Assembly (NCBI GenBank): GCA_004154925.1
Contig: QJNS01000022.1
Location: forward strand, 412,563-476,562
Reading direction: 5' to 3'
From: Monosporascus cannonballus
Lineage: Eukaryota > Ascomycota > Sordariomycetes > Xylariales
DNA: 64,000 bases
The notes beneath the pieces are model-generated. The model was given only the letters and a program-made list of their open reading frames with translations, made no database searches and had not been told where the DNA came from. This document shows positions 25,793-37,200 of this stretch, piece after piece; position 1 is the stretch's first letter; each line of letters begins with the position of its first letter. The translations under genes were made by a program, and so were the position numbers.

Positions 25793-27231
25793 ATGTCTCT
25801 AGCGGAGAAGGATCCAGACTTCCGCTCGCTCGTGGACGCGGCAGCAGCAAACTGGTACTCGCAGCGCAGCATCTCCCCAGGAGCGAGCCAGCCTCGCTCG
25901 AGCTGTCAGTTGATTCCCCACCCACACCCATCCCTTTCTTGGTATCCAATCGGCTTACATATCTACCAGTCGGCGATCCCCGGAGGCAGAGCCCACACGT
26001 GCACGCCGACGGGGGAGGAGTAGGAGTGGGAGGAGGACAGCCCTCAAACGGTGCCAGTACCATCGGCAGCGACATCACGGCCTGGCAGACGGCGCTACAG
26101 AGCTTGCCGGAGGAGTTCCGGAGCAGCCCATTACCTGTGCACCCGCTGGCGCAGTCGCTGGCGGTGCAGCCGACACTGCGGCAGGTTGAGTGGAACCAGT
26201 ACCGGCAGTACGGGGGCTTCGTGCCGCGCACGCCGCACGACTTCAGCTCGCTGATGATCTACGCTTCGGGCCAGGTGAACCCGAACCCGTGCCGGCGGTG
26301 CATTCTCAAGAACGGGCCCTTCGCGCGCTGCATCGTGTCCCCGCCGTCGGTGCTCGCGCAGAGCACCCTCAGGCACGCCTGCGCCAACTGCACCTACCAG
26401 AACCAGTACAAGAAGTGCACCAACGAGCCCGTCACCGAGGAGGAGCTGGTGCGCAGCAGGGCGCAGCGGGCCGCCGCGAGGCCGCCGCCGACACTGCTCA
26501 ACGACAATAACAAAAACAGCAACACGCCGCCCACGGTCCGGAGGCCCAGGGTCAACAGCGCCGTGCGCAAGTACCACAAAGACGGTCGCCCCAAGAAGAA
26601 GCTCGCGGCGGCGGCGGCGGACGGCCACGGCCTCGGCTATGGCTACGTGGTGCATGGTCAGCAGGACAGGCCAACGGCGCAGAGCATCTCGGCCGATTCG
26701 TTCGCCGACAAGCTGCTCCGCGCGCGGGCCTGGTCGCCCCGTTCGCGGCGCCGCGTCAGGGCCGAGGCGATGCAGTGGCAGGCGGCGATCGCGACGGTCG
26801 AGGCCGAGAAGACGCGAACGACCGGCGTCAGCACCGACACTGCCGCCACTCCCGCTCCACCTCCGAGGTCAACTCAGATCACGGACAACGCGGCGGTTGC
26901 GCCTCAGGCTAGTGTCAATGCTAATGTTGCGGGGCTAACCTTTCCAGCGCCTGCTTCTGCTGCTGCTGCTACGTCCTCGTTGATGTTTGCACCTCCACCG
27001 TCAAGTTTTGCGCCTCCCCCATCGTCGGCGTTCGCGCCGCCCGCGTCGACGATGGATGAGTCTATGCACGATATGGAGGATGAGGGGGGTCAGTTTGATG
27101 AGGAGGACGATGAGGAACTAGACGACGAGAGCGAGGGTGAGGGCGAGGGCGAAGAGAATGACTTCGATGGCGAAGGACCTTCATGGGTCGGTTTTGATGA
27201 TACCGGCCCGCCTTTGAAGCCTCCGCTCTAG
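25793..27231 (+). CDS. DUF3716 domain protein with six-cysteine cluster
   Basis: Two exons, 25793-25904 and 25970-27231, are joined over a 65-nt intron (GTCAGT...TACCAG) to give 457 residues. Six cysteines (about 145, 148, 158, 175, 178, 187) form the pattern CxxC-x9-C-x16-CxxC-x8-C, as in the fungal DUF3716 family (NPCRRCILKNGPFARCIV, ACANCTYQNQYKKC). This suggests metal binding and perhaps DNA or protein binding; the function is not established. It is followed by a basic region (DGRPKKKLAAAAADGH), Ala/Pro-rich low complexity, and a strongly acidic C terminus (about 390-450) that could act as an activation surface. The gene ends 314 bp from the convergent CoA-transferase gene. The short first exon is supported by frame continuity and an ATG in context ACAATGTC, but its conservation cannot be checked here. 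Confidence 0.75.
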
Positions 27232-27545
27232 AAAGCGAATTAGGGAGTTGAATGCTGGCTAGCAATGCGTCGTGAAGACGGTTCTGAGGTCATAACTACT
27301 CCAAGTCCTCAATTTCCCGACATTACCCTTCACACACTTCCTGGTTGCATCAGGGCGTTCCTGGCATGATTTGAATCGCGTCATCTGTTCCTCCCGGGCC
27401 TATGAAGTTAACCCGTCTATATCTAGCGGTAGACTTGCATCTATAACTGCACGAATACCTGTCCAATCTGTCATAGCGCTTCGGTTGTGTTGTCTAAGAA
27501 CAGCTACACTAAACCATGATACAAGAACATGTAATGGATATGGCT
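27232..27545. other. Spacer between convergent genes
   Basis: 314 bases shared by the 3' ends of the DUF3716 and CoA-transferase-like genes. Nothing else is seen. Confidence 0.5.
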
Positions 27546-29323
27546 TCACTCGTCCGGCCACTCCGGCTCGTCCGTACCCCGCAAGCAGCTGCCACGGTTA
27601 TACAAGAGCTTGGTAGTTTCATAACTGACAGCAGGCCCGACAAACGTCATCATCTCGTCGGCTACGCCCAGTTCGGCTTTCAAGGTCATGAAGTACGTCG
27701 GTTTGAGCAGCTCCGGCACCCGTTCCGGGAGGCTGGCTCTTAACTATTAGGTGTCAGCATCTTTTTTTGCTTGTTCGCGTAGAAGGGAGGAGTGCGTGTG
27801 TGTGCATGAATGGTGTGGCGACTCACCACCGGCATCTGCCGATGCAGGTCGTCGTAATACCGGAATCTCATGTCCGGCCACCGCTCACGCAGGGCCCGCT
27901 GCGTTTCCGGGCCGTGCGTGCCGAGCGAGATCAGGAAGCGGTTGAACTGGTTAAGCGACGTGGACACGAGGTAGTTGCCACCTCTGTTCGCGCGCCTGTC
28001 GAGCGCGTTCATGATGGCCACGCAGCCCACGATGCCGGTCTGGAAGTCCGAGTTGGGGAGAAACGGCATCACGGGCTCGTCGAGGCCCCACATGCGCCCG
28101 AACAGCCACCCGATGCCCGTCACGGCATCGCTGACCTGCTGCCACCCGCTGCGATGCCTCCACGGTCCCTTCCAGCCGTGGCAGTTCTCCCGCGCGTACA
28201 CGACTCCCTTCCCCCGCTTCTTGGCTACCTCGTGGACGAAGGTTGGGCCGAACCCCAGCCTCTCCAGCACTCCCGGCCGGTAGCCGTCAAGCACCACGTC
28301 TGCGTCCTCGACAAGGCTCAGGAGGGCTCTCCGTCCCTGCTCGGTCTTTAGATCGACGTGAGCGTCCCGTTTTCCGAGGTTGCTCTCGAAGAGCACGATC
28401 CCCAGGTCCGGCAGTTCGGTGTTCGAGACCCGGACGACGGTAGCGCCGAGGAGGGCTGCGAGTCTCGCGATGGTAGGGCCGGCAATGGCCCTGGTAATGT
28501 CGACGAACTTGATACCCTCGAGTGGCCGGTATGTCGTCGTCTTCACTTCGGGCCACGGTACGGGTGGGAGCCGGTCGCTTGAAGACTCTTCAATCGAATA
28601 TAAACCGTCGTTAGCGATGGCCTTCGCCTGTTCGCTGGCCAGGAATTCCTCGGGCGTGAGACAAATTCCGCCGGCCTGTCGCCAATGCTCGTTTGCCTCG
28701 ATGTCCAGCCAATCCGCGTCAAATCGCTGCACCCTCTCGGAGATCCGTTTAATAATTTCCATCTCATCGAGGGGAGTCTCATGAGAGGGCAGCCCTAGCA
28801 TCCTCAGGCTTTTCGTGGAATCCATTCCACCGTGTAGGTGGAAGTACCGCCCATCCTTGGTCGGATAGACGGTCGTGGTCAGCCGCCGCCAAGGCGTCAT
28901 CTGCTGTTTGGTGTCGTATATGCTGTACCGCTTGATGATTTCGGGGTCAGACGTCGGCCTGCCCCCGACTGTGAGGAACAGGAAGGAAAACAAGAACATC
29001 GTCGCCACATCGCTGTTCACGACAGATTTCTGCTGCAAGCCGTATCTCTGCTTGGCGATGGCGCTGCCGAAAGCGGCCAGCAGAGCCCATAGCGCTGTGC
29101 TGGACTCGGTGCATTTGACTGGTGCCGGGAGAAAGGGAGTCCGCACTGCGGATTCGTCAAAGACTATCCGTGATGCCGCCTCTTTGACCTCGTCTGGGAT
29201 TCCCAGGCGCTCATCCTTCAGAAGAACCTCGCGCAAGACGCGGGATGCCTCCTTTTGAATCGTGTAATCCCCCATCTCGCAGGTCAAGAGGATATTGGCA
29301 CCAAAGCTCCAAACGCTGCTCAT
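27546..29323 (-). CDS. Family III CoA-transferase-like protein (CaiB/BaiF), two-part fungal form
   Basis: Two exons, 29323-27827 and 27743-27546, are joined in phase 0 over an 83-nt intron (GTGAGT...GCTGAC...AATAG) to give 564 residues. The second exon (65 residues) supplies the typical C terminus (NRGSCLRGTDEPEWPDE). The second half has family hallmarks: LEGIKFVDITRAIAGPTIAR, LGATVVRV, DLKTEQGRRALLSLVEDADV and GYRPGVLERLGFG. The N-terminal part (about 1-200) resembles a degenerate second CoA_transf_3 module (CTESSTALWALLAAFGSAIA, DGRYFHLHGG), as in other fungal proteins of about 550 residues. Members move CoA between carboxylic acids or racemise 2-methylacyl-CoAs. Where family III enzymes have the catalytic Asp (about YxVDxSL) this protein reads YLVSTSL (about residues 451-457), so activity is in doubt. 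ATG 29323 is the first in frame. Confidence 0.85.
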
Positions 29324-29735
29324 GACTCGCAACTTCGATAAGCGATGCCTTTTTATTTAGGACTTTCAGATTTGCAGTGCGCATGGCTGGCGTCTTGGAG
29401 ATCCTCGTCGGCCAATGAAGTCGCGTCCCGTTTTACAGGCTGTACTTCTAGTCCAACTGCGGGGGAGCACCTCCGGCAGAATAGCTATGCTTGTTATCTG
29501 CGCCCGAACCGGCAATTCTCGTGTATTAGAGCAGACTTCTGAGGCGGGTCGCCGTGCGCGTCGGTCTCGACCAAGAGCGAAACCGCCCTTCGGTCGACCC
29601 TGGATCCAGGAACTTTACCGTTGCATAGTTCGTCAGAGTACCGGTCGCAGGCGTTGGTGTTTGCTATTTTAGGACAGAGAGTGCACGACAGCTCGACTCG
29701 TGGCACCATTGTAATGTACCAGCAGACTCGGATCT
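29324..29735. other. Short upstream spacer of the CoA-transferase-like gene
   Basis: About 410 bases between the bZIP stop at 29736 and the CoA-transferase start. Both genes are on the minus strand, so this should hold the CoA-transferase promoter. No distinct element is recognised. Confidence 0.4.
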
Positions 29736-31175
29736 CTAGGGATCGATAGCAGACAGAGCGATGGCCCTTTCTAGGACATCGGTGCGGAGGCCGAGCCCGC
29801 CTGCTATACAGACGGAGACGTAGACAATGTTCTCAAGGAGACGCGATTGAAATATTTGGATGATGCGCTGCCTCTGGCTCGATGACGACACACTTGCTTT
29901 ACGTGTCTGCAGCCGTTCTACCGGGAAGAAGACATCGCAGTCAATAAAGTCTCTGGATGGAAGGCTTTTAGCTTGCCGCTCAGGGCCAGGCCCGGAGTCG
30001 TTCCCCGTCATCTGTTCCATAACGTCCTCATCGACATAGCCGACAATGCGAGACATGATATAGTCCTCTATCTCGTTGGCGTTTAGTATGATCTCGGTCC
30101 TCCTGTTCGGATCTGTGCTTGGGTTGAGGGTTTTGTGGCTCTCTCGGGCGGAAAGATTTTTAATGGCGTCTTCCGCGACCGGATTCTTGAAGTCGGTGCC
30201 AGCAATTTTCGGTAAAACTTGCAACAATCGAAGTTAGTATGACCCGCTTTGGGTCGCTCCTGGGAGCTAGACGTCCAAGATATGCCACTATTCAGGAGTC
30301 TTTATGCTTCTAAACATTCCGCAGGGGAAACATCTTGTGGGGGCGAGGGTGAATGCTAACTAGTTTCCGAGACCAAGAGCCCACTGAACGTTGAAAAGGA
30401 CTTGCTCACGTGAGAAGCAACGCAGTGTGAACCGGAAAGCCTGCTTCGATGATTCACTCAATACGCCGAACCGGCCTAACAGAATCGTGTATCCGTATCG
30501 CAGTGTCGCTTGAATAACCCTGTTGCTAAATCCTCCATTGGTCCTGCCGAACTGGACTTTGGACGGAAGACCACCCATGTCCGTCTTAGAGTATTGGATT
30601 CGTCATACGCATGATGGTCGTGGACTTGCGCATCTAATGCCGACGTATCTTGCAATAGACGGCACGGCTCCTGTTGCTTTTGAATCCTTGATAGGTTCCG
30701 CCAGTGTAGGCTCTTTAGGCTCTTCGAACGAACAGTATTTAAGCTGCCCTCAGCTTCATCATTTGCCAAGATGACGACCTGCCTCGCCGTGGCCCGAAGC
30801 TCCCACAGGAGATTCTCATCGAGACGCGCATACTCGGACTGCAAGATAGCGTCGACAAGGTCGCGGAAGGCCGAGCCTATCTGCTCGACCTCTGCCTCTA
30901 AGTTCTGGATGCGCCGGTCCTTCTCAATCCGTTTGGCTTGTTTCCGAATCCGAAATGCGTGCTGGGCCTGCCTATTATGCTCCCGGCGTGCCTGGAAAGG
31001 GGGACTGAGGTCAGCAGCAGCAGCAAAGCGCCGCCATCACTAATGGCATAGACCCACCCAGAGACAATGAATACCATCCACAGAGTCTTACCCTGGCTGA
31101 TGATGAATCGGCCGCGCCAGCAGCATTTTTCCATGGCTCATGGTTGCGGCTTTGCTTAAGGCGGTTAGTGCCCAT
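29736..31175 (-). CDS. bZIP transcription factor (exon structure partly unresolved)
   Basis: Exon 1 is 31175-31092 (28 residues). A 100-nt intron (GTAAGA...TTCCAG) leads to exon 2 from 30991, which starts with a bZIP basic region, ARREHNRQAQHAFRIRKQ, with the invariant Asn and Arg in NRQAQHAFR. A helical, weakly heptad segment follows (IQNLEAEVEQIGSAFRDL). Two further segments match the C-terminal architecture of this fungal bZIP group. One is an aromatic/leucine-rich stretch in another frame (FSNRVIQATLRYGYTILLG, within 30578-30360). The other, 30217-29736, contains EIEDYIMSRIVGYVD, then FQSRLLENIVYVSVCIAGG and LGLRTDVLERAIALS before the stop. An acceptor with branch site ACTAAC precedes 30217. 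The exon 2-3 junction and the donor before exon 4 are uncertain (a weak GTCTCG is possible), so a frameshift cannot be excluded. Role: nuclear DNA-binding regulator; targets unknown. Confidence 0.7.
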
Positions 31176-32101
31176 GTTGGTTTCTGAACTTCAAAGATAC
31201 GCCCGATGATGCCTCTTAGTAATGGTAAACTAAACCCTTTCGAAGGGAGAAATCTCCGGCCACCTAGTGATGAAGATGAGGATGGTAGAGAGTGAGATAA
31301 CGATGAGAAAGCTCCGATCTTTGTAACCGACGCCAAGAAGCCGCATCCTCGAGCTTAACGACTGCTGCACACAGAGCGCGTGTAAATCTCTAGTTCTGTC
31401 CTAAAAATTTCAAAGGGCTAATAATCATTGCAGCATCTCATGCAGACTAAACGGGATGGCGCCATGTCGGAGCGTGCCTCGGCGTCACTGGTCTAGCCGT
31501 GCTCAACTCCGTCTGGACGCAAGTCGGCTCACAATCAGTGCTCCCAGTATAAAGGGGAGCGACTACTACATTGCAGATACGGGGCGAGCCCTCCTGGTTG
31601 GCTGGAAAGTACCTGTCAGGTGCTAAAGTCGGGATACGATGGAACCTTCTGGACAGGGGTCATACGGTTACATATAGGGGGCTTCCCCCCTAGATATTTA
31701 GGAAGAACAGGCGTTAATGGTCATCTCTACTTCTACCTAACAGTAGCTTCCTACCTTTCACTCTGTGCTCACCCTTTTCTCCGACAGTACCGTATAAATA
31801 TGCGCCCCTCATCGCCTCGCTTCTTCCCATGGCTCTCTTCACCTTATGGGAACTGTGATTCGCTGGTCTGCTGGAACCGCCGTTAAGCCTCGCGGGCTCG
31901 ATGTTTTACGGCCATGATGGTATCCGCCCAACCCAACTTTTACGTGGTGAAAATGCCTCCACCTAACAAGTTTGATCGTTTTTGACGGAGCTTAAAGAGG
32001 CTTTGAGCTCAGTATCTGGAATTTCCCTATTACGGGATATAAATAAGTTGAACGAACTAATTAATGAATTAATGTTCCTCGGAGGATGGGGAAAATATAC
32101 A
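31176..32101. other. Upstream region of the bZIP gene
   Basis: About 0.9 kb between the bZIP start and the 3' end of the HET pseudogene. An 82-codon minus-strand ORF (31336-31088) overlaps bZIP exon 1 in another frame and is probably chance. Composition becomes AT-richer beyond 32.0 kb. Confidence 0.4.
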
Positions 32102-34177
32102 TTAAACTATAATTAATTGGCTCTTAGAAACGCCCTCTGCATGTAGCTCGCAGAATCCGTTCTGATTCTTGTCAAAGCTGAAGTACTCGCCTAACCTCAA
32201 AGAAAACCGCCCTACCCTCTCAAAGACTCGCAAAATTAATGACACAGGCTGAAGAATCAACCCATACATGAACGAAGCTTGACCAGGAGATATCCTAAAC
32301 CGGGAAGTTAGAGGCATGTAATATAAAGACACTCCATCCCCGAAATTAATATCTGAGTGGTCTGGAAACACAATTGCGGGTCTATTACACCCAGGAATTT
32401 TGGGGCAACAGAGGTGAGTTCCTTCCTAGCCAGGGAAACCTGGTGGTACGTAGTCCCCACGGAAGAGATACCCTTCAATGGTGATGGTAGTGTCGAGAAC
32501 TTGACCAGCACTATCGGACCCAGCTAATTTCACTTCGGTGGATAAAACAGATATTGAAGGAATGTCGGATTCTGTTTTTCGGCACATGGAAATAGCCGCG
32601 TTAACAGAGGCCCAGGACCAGGATGGCGCAAGATAGTTCGTGGGCATTGGACTTGGACTCCCAACGTACCAATCCAGAGCTTCTGGAAGGCAGGGTTTCC
32701 AGTGTCCAGCAAGATAGGTTTCGAGTTCTCCTAACCGCTCCAGGAAGAGATATGTTATGCCAGACAATGCGATTAACCTGTCCCCCGGTTTTGTTAACCC
32801 ACATCTTGAATAATATTGTATAATATTGCTCCAGCAACCAAAAGCCTCGTATGACATAACGTATCCATAAAATGGCTCCGGCTGATCATTAGAGAACAAA
32901 ACATCGAAGTTCTTGAAGGGGGAATAAAAAGGCAAACATTCGCGAAAACCTTCGCATCGAAAATCTGTCCCGCACTCCCAAAAAATTTGCGTCTCCGTAA
33001 AGTGAAATGTCCTTAGCGCAAAAAAGTCGCTCTTAAAGAACCCAACCTCGCGTATGCAAACATATTTTGGAGACCTGGCGGGCAACATAGTCTTTATCCT
33101 ATATCCAATACTCACTCTCTGGGTAGCCATCCCAGCTAGCCCGTACTAGGCCAGGATTAACGTCCGAAGGAGCTCTTGATCGAAACAAACCACCATATGG
33201 GTTCTCTGATGCTACAGCAGCGATGTTACACGTTGAACTGGCATAAGCCTCTCGCATCTTCGTAAACTCCCTCACCCAATCTTCTTACGAGTCCTGCTGG
33301 ATACATAAAGCGTCAATCCAAAGATACCTAATGGAAAATAAACGACAAAGCGTAACTGCATTTCTGAAGGTGGTTGGAAGATCTTCAACACGCTATCCAT
33401 TAAAAAATAGGCTCATTATTAACTCAGTCAACGCGAAAAACAGACGTGAACCCCAACGATAGCTAAGTGTCATATATTCTGACTGCTGAATGCCCTCTTT
33501 TCGAGGTAAAACAAGCTTCCACTGGGGATCTTTATTAAGTCCAACATCGATCAATCTTGTGGGATACCACTTAGAAGATTTCACCAGACGTTTACAGCTA
33601 TCGTGGTGCTGTCGACATGTGGTAAGCCACGAATAAGCAGAGCCAATGCTCTGAGCTGGCGAGGCTGAGACCGTAATTGGACTCTTAAGGTATAATTTTC
33701 GGAAACAAAGGATCTATGTGGAAACTTAGCTTGTGTACATTCTACAACTAGTCGTGCATCTCCGAAGAACTTACGGGTTCGCGGTACCAGATGGAATTCA
33801 TATGTCTTGAAGACCTCTGTAATAAGGTATAACCATTGTATTTCTATACCAGTTGGTATAAAAGACTTGGCCCCAGTAAGACTATCTCTCTCGTCGTGGG
33901 AAACCGTGTATGTAAGAAGGGAGGTGGGGGGGGGGGCTCAGACTTAGGGTAATTCTCAAACGCCGCAATATCGTCGATGAAAAATTTGCAGCATAGTTTG
34001 CATATATAACAGTTCCGCTGAACTCCGTTCCGGAGGCTACCCAGATTGAAATGATAAGATAATGTTTCCGCCTCAGAATTTCTACGCGGGAATTTTCTGG
34101 TGTCCCCGCCAAAGATCTCCAAGCAAACGTTGCATAGAATACTCTCTGGCATAGGGCGAGGGAATACCCACTCATGC
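32102..34177 (-). pseudogene. HET (heterokaryon incompatibility) domain protein, inactivated
   Basis: Segments in family order cover the gene on the minus strand. The N terminus has paired cysteines (LCNVCLEIF, NCYICKLC). Then come WYPTRLIDVG and YMTLSYRWGS (HET motif 1), DLPTTFRNAVTLCRLF, YLWIDALCIQQDS (HET motif 2) and REAYASSTCNIAAVASENP. The C-terminal half has GTDFRCEGFRE, YSRCGLTKPGDRLIALSGI and LAPSWSWASVN. An in-frame TAG lies just before RVEDLP (about 33405) and a TAA follows QQDS (about 33290). Both fit CAG-to-TAG or CAA-to-TAA changes as RIP makes. The reading frame also shifts near 33.7-33.85 kb and near 32.4 kb. Intact HET proteins trigger cell death on fusion of unlike strains; this copy cannot make a full product. 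It abuts the AT-rich block. Confidence 0.8.
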
Positions 34178-34180
34178 ACT

Positions 34181-34290
34181 TTTACCCACGGACCCGTAGG
34201 GTCCCGTAAGTAACGTGGAATTTTTACGGATTACCCGTAAGAATTTCCTAAAATTCAAAAATACTTACGAATTACCTATAAAAAGTGCAT
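34181..34290. repeat. Left copy of a degenerate GTGGGT/ACCCAC boundary repeat
   Basis: The sequence ACCCACGGACCCGTAGGGT is followed by GTAAGTAACGTGGAATTTTT and then AAAAATACTTACGAATTACC. The same order, in the same orientation, occurs near the right edge of the window (63,770-63,838). It marks the sharp switch from the HET pseudogene to AT-rich DNA. Confidence 0.5.
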
Positions 34291-37200
34291 ATTATTTATC
34301 AGATATCTGTAAAGGTTTTTTTTAAATATAAAAATATTTACAAATTACTTATAAAAGTTTTAATACTTATAAAAAATATTTAATTTAACTTAAAATTTAA
34401 AATATATATTAAATAAATTAAATAATATTATTAAAATAATTTAAAATGAATTTTTATTAATATTATAATTAAATAATATTAAATAATATGTTATTAATAA
34501 AATAATTTAAAATAATTATATTATTATATTTTTATAATAAATATTGAAACTTTATGTATATTACAATTAATGAATTCATGTTATAAAAATATTTAATTTA
34601 CTTTTAATTTTATTTATATTAAATTTAATCCCCGTAATATTAAAAACAATAAAAAGGTATTCGATATAAATATAAATAAAATTAGGAATTTTTCCGTAAA
34701 AGTTTATTTAATAAATTTTTAAATATAGCGATTAACTTTTTAAATAATCTTTTAATATAATTTAATTAATTAATTACTATAATTTCGGCATAAAAATTTA
34801 ATTATATTTAAAAATAATTTTATTATATATTTCTTAATTTATAACTTTATATAATATATTAAATATAAGCGGAAAAATATTTCATAATAAACGAACGTTT
34901 AGTATTATAACAGGTAAAATAATATTTCGGTACGTCATAAGAAAATACCAAATAAAAAAAATTATTTAAAGCGCAACGATTAATAAAACCAATAATTTTA
35001 AGGAAAAATATTTTAAAAAATTTACCATATACCCGGTACGTATTAATACGGATCCTATAAAAGTTAAATTATTTTATAATTATTTTATTAACGAAAAAAT
35101 GTATTAATTTATTGTATTAAATTTAGACGTAATTCATCACGGTACTTTTTACTTTTAATGTACGATTTGTTCTATTTTGACACCGGAAAAACTAATAATA
35201 AGGTCGGTTGTTTTGTTATATGGCTAAATACGGGAAACTTTTTTATTATTTTAGGATATTGTAAAAGTCGCATTAGCTAAAATAATATAAAAATCGGAAT
35301 TCATTAAAAATAAAAATATATAATTTTCAATAAATAACTGGTATAATACTAATATTAATATAATTCATAAAATAATTAATTAAAATAATAACTTAATTGA
35401 TTGGTTAAATATAAAAGAATTCAAATTTTATTAAAAAACTTAATAAATAGGATTATTATAAAATAATTAATATTTATAAAACAGAAAATAATTTTTTATT
35501 AATACTTTCGATTTTAATATTAATATCTGAAATATTTACGTTTATAAATATTTGTTATAAAAAAGATATAATATATAGACGTAAGTACAATTATAATAAA
35601 ATATCTGTAATATATTTAATAATATAACTTATAATTTTATATTTATCGATAAATAAGATTTCAGTTATTAGACTAGTTTTAACCTTATATAAAGAGATAT
35701 TCGGTAAAGATTCGTGATTTATAAAACGTCAATCATTTTTTAAATAAATAATATATATTAAAATTATATTAATATATAAAATAATTATAAAATAATTAAC
35801 TAATAATAATAAAAAAGTGTTTTAATATATAATAATATTAGTTTTATTAATCTTATATAATTTAAGGCTGTTTTATAAAGATAATAAATATTATAACTTA
35901 TTAATATGCATTTTTCTATTTTTTAAATAAAATATATTTGATAAATAATTATATAAAGATATTTAATTATATCGTAATTCCGTTTTTTGATAAATAAAGG
36001 TTAATATTTTCTAATAAATATAATATATTTTAATAACGTATATTATTCGTAATTTTATTTTTAAGGTAATAAATTTCTTAATATTATCGTTAATATCGTA
36101 ATAATACTATGTTTCGTAATTACTTATTTAATTTTAATTTATTAAAGATATTTTTTTAGGCGTGGCTAATTTTATTAGAATAAAATTAGGAGAGATGTAA
36201 AATAATATATATTATTAATTCTTTATTTATTACGAAATAATTTATATTTGCAATTTTATTTCCGTAAGGCTTATATTATGATTTTATGTTACTTAATTTA
36301 TAAATTTGGGATTAATAATTTATTAAAAATTATATTAAGCTTTTTTAATATTACGGTAAGTTAGTAAAACGTTTATAAAGCGTTTACGGACTTTTTTGTA
36401 TAAGTGTTTTAAGATAATAATTTGTTATTTTTATAATATTTCAATTGTAATATTATAATTATAAATGAATTTAAAAAAATGGAAAGAAATTATTTTATAA
36501 TTATTTTAAGCGGTATATAATTATATACCATAGAAACGACACTTGGTATAATTTAATACAATTATATTTAATTAATTTATATAAACAAAAAATAAATTAA
36601 AAACTTTAAAAAAAACTTTAAAATAAATAACAAAATTTAGAATAAGTACTTAATTTTTGTAAATATATATAAGAAGAAAAAATGGTTTTATTTTTCATTT
36701 TCTGCATAAATAACGCATACATGTCTAATTAAAGTATATAATAATTTATATATTAAATACTTACTAAATTAACGAAATTATAAACAAATATAAAATAATT
36801 AAAATTTAATCCTAATATATTGAAATTATTACTCAAATAATAAAGGTTTAAAAGAGTATTTATTTATATATAATTAAATATATAAAAAAATTAAATATTA
36901 TTTTTTAAAAATCTATATATATATTTTATGAAAATAATAATATTTTACAAATACGAACATAAACATCGGAAATAAATTTATTAATATAAAATAAAAAATG
37001 TATATAAATAAGAGTTTAATAGAAAATCGAAATTATAATGAAAGAAGAAAATATTTATAAATTTAATTTATATTTAATCGTTTAATATTATTTTATTAAT
37101 TTTTATATCGTTTAAGGTTTTTTAAATATAATAATTTCGTATTCCGTTTATATTTTTTTAAATTTTGTATATATGTACTTACGCTTTTCTCTACGGCTTT

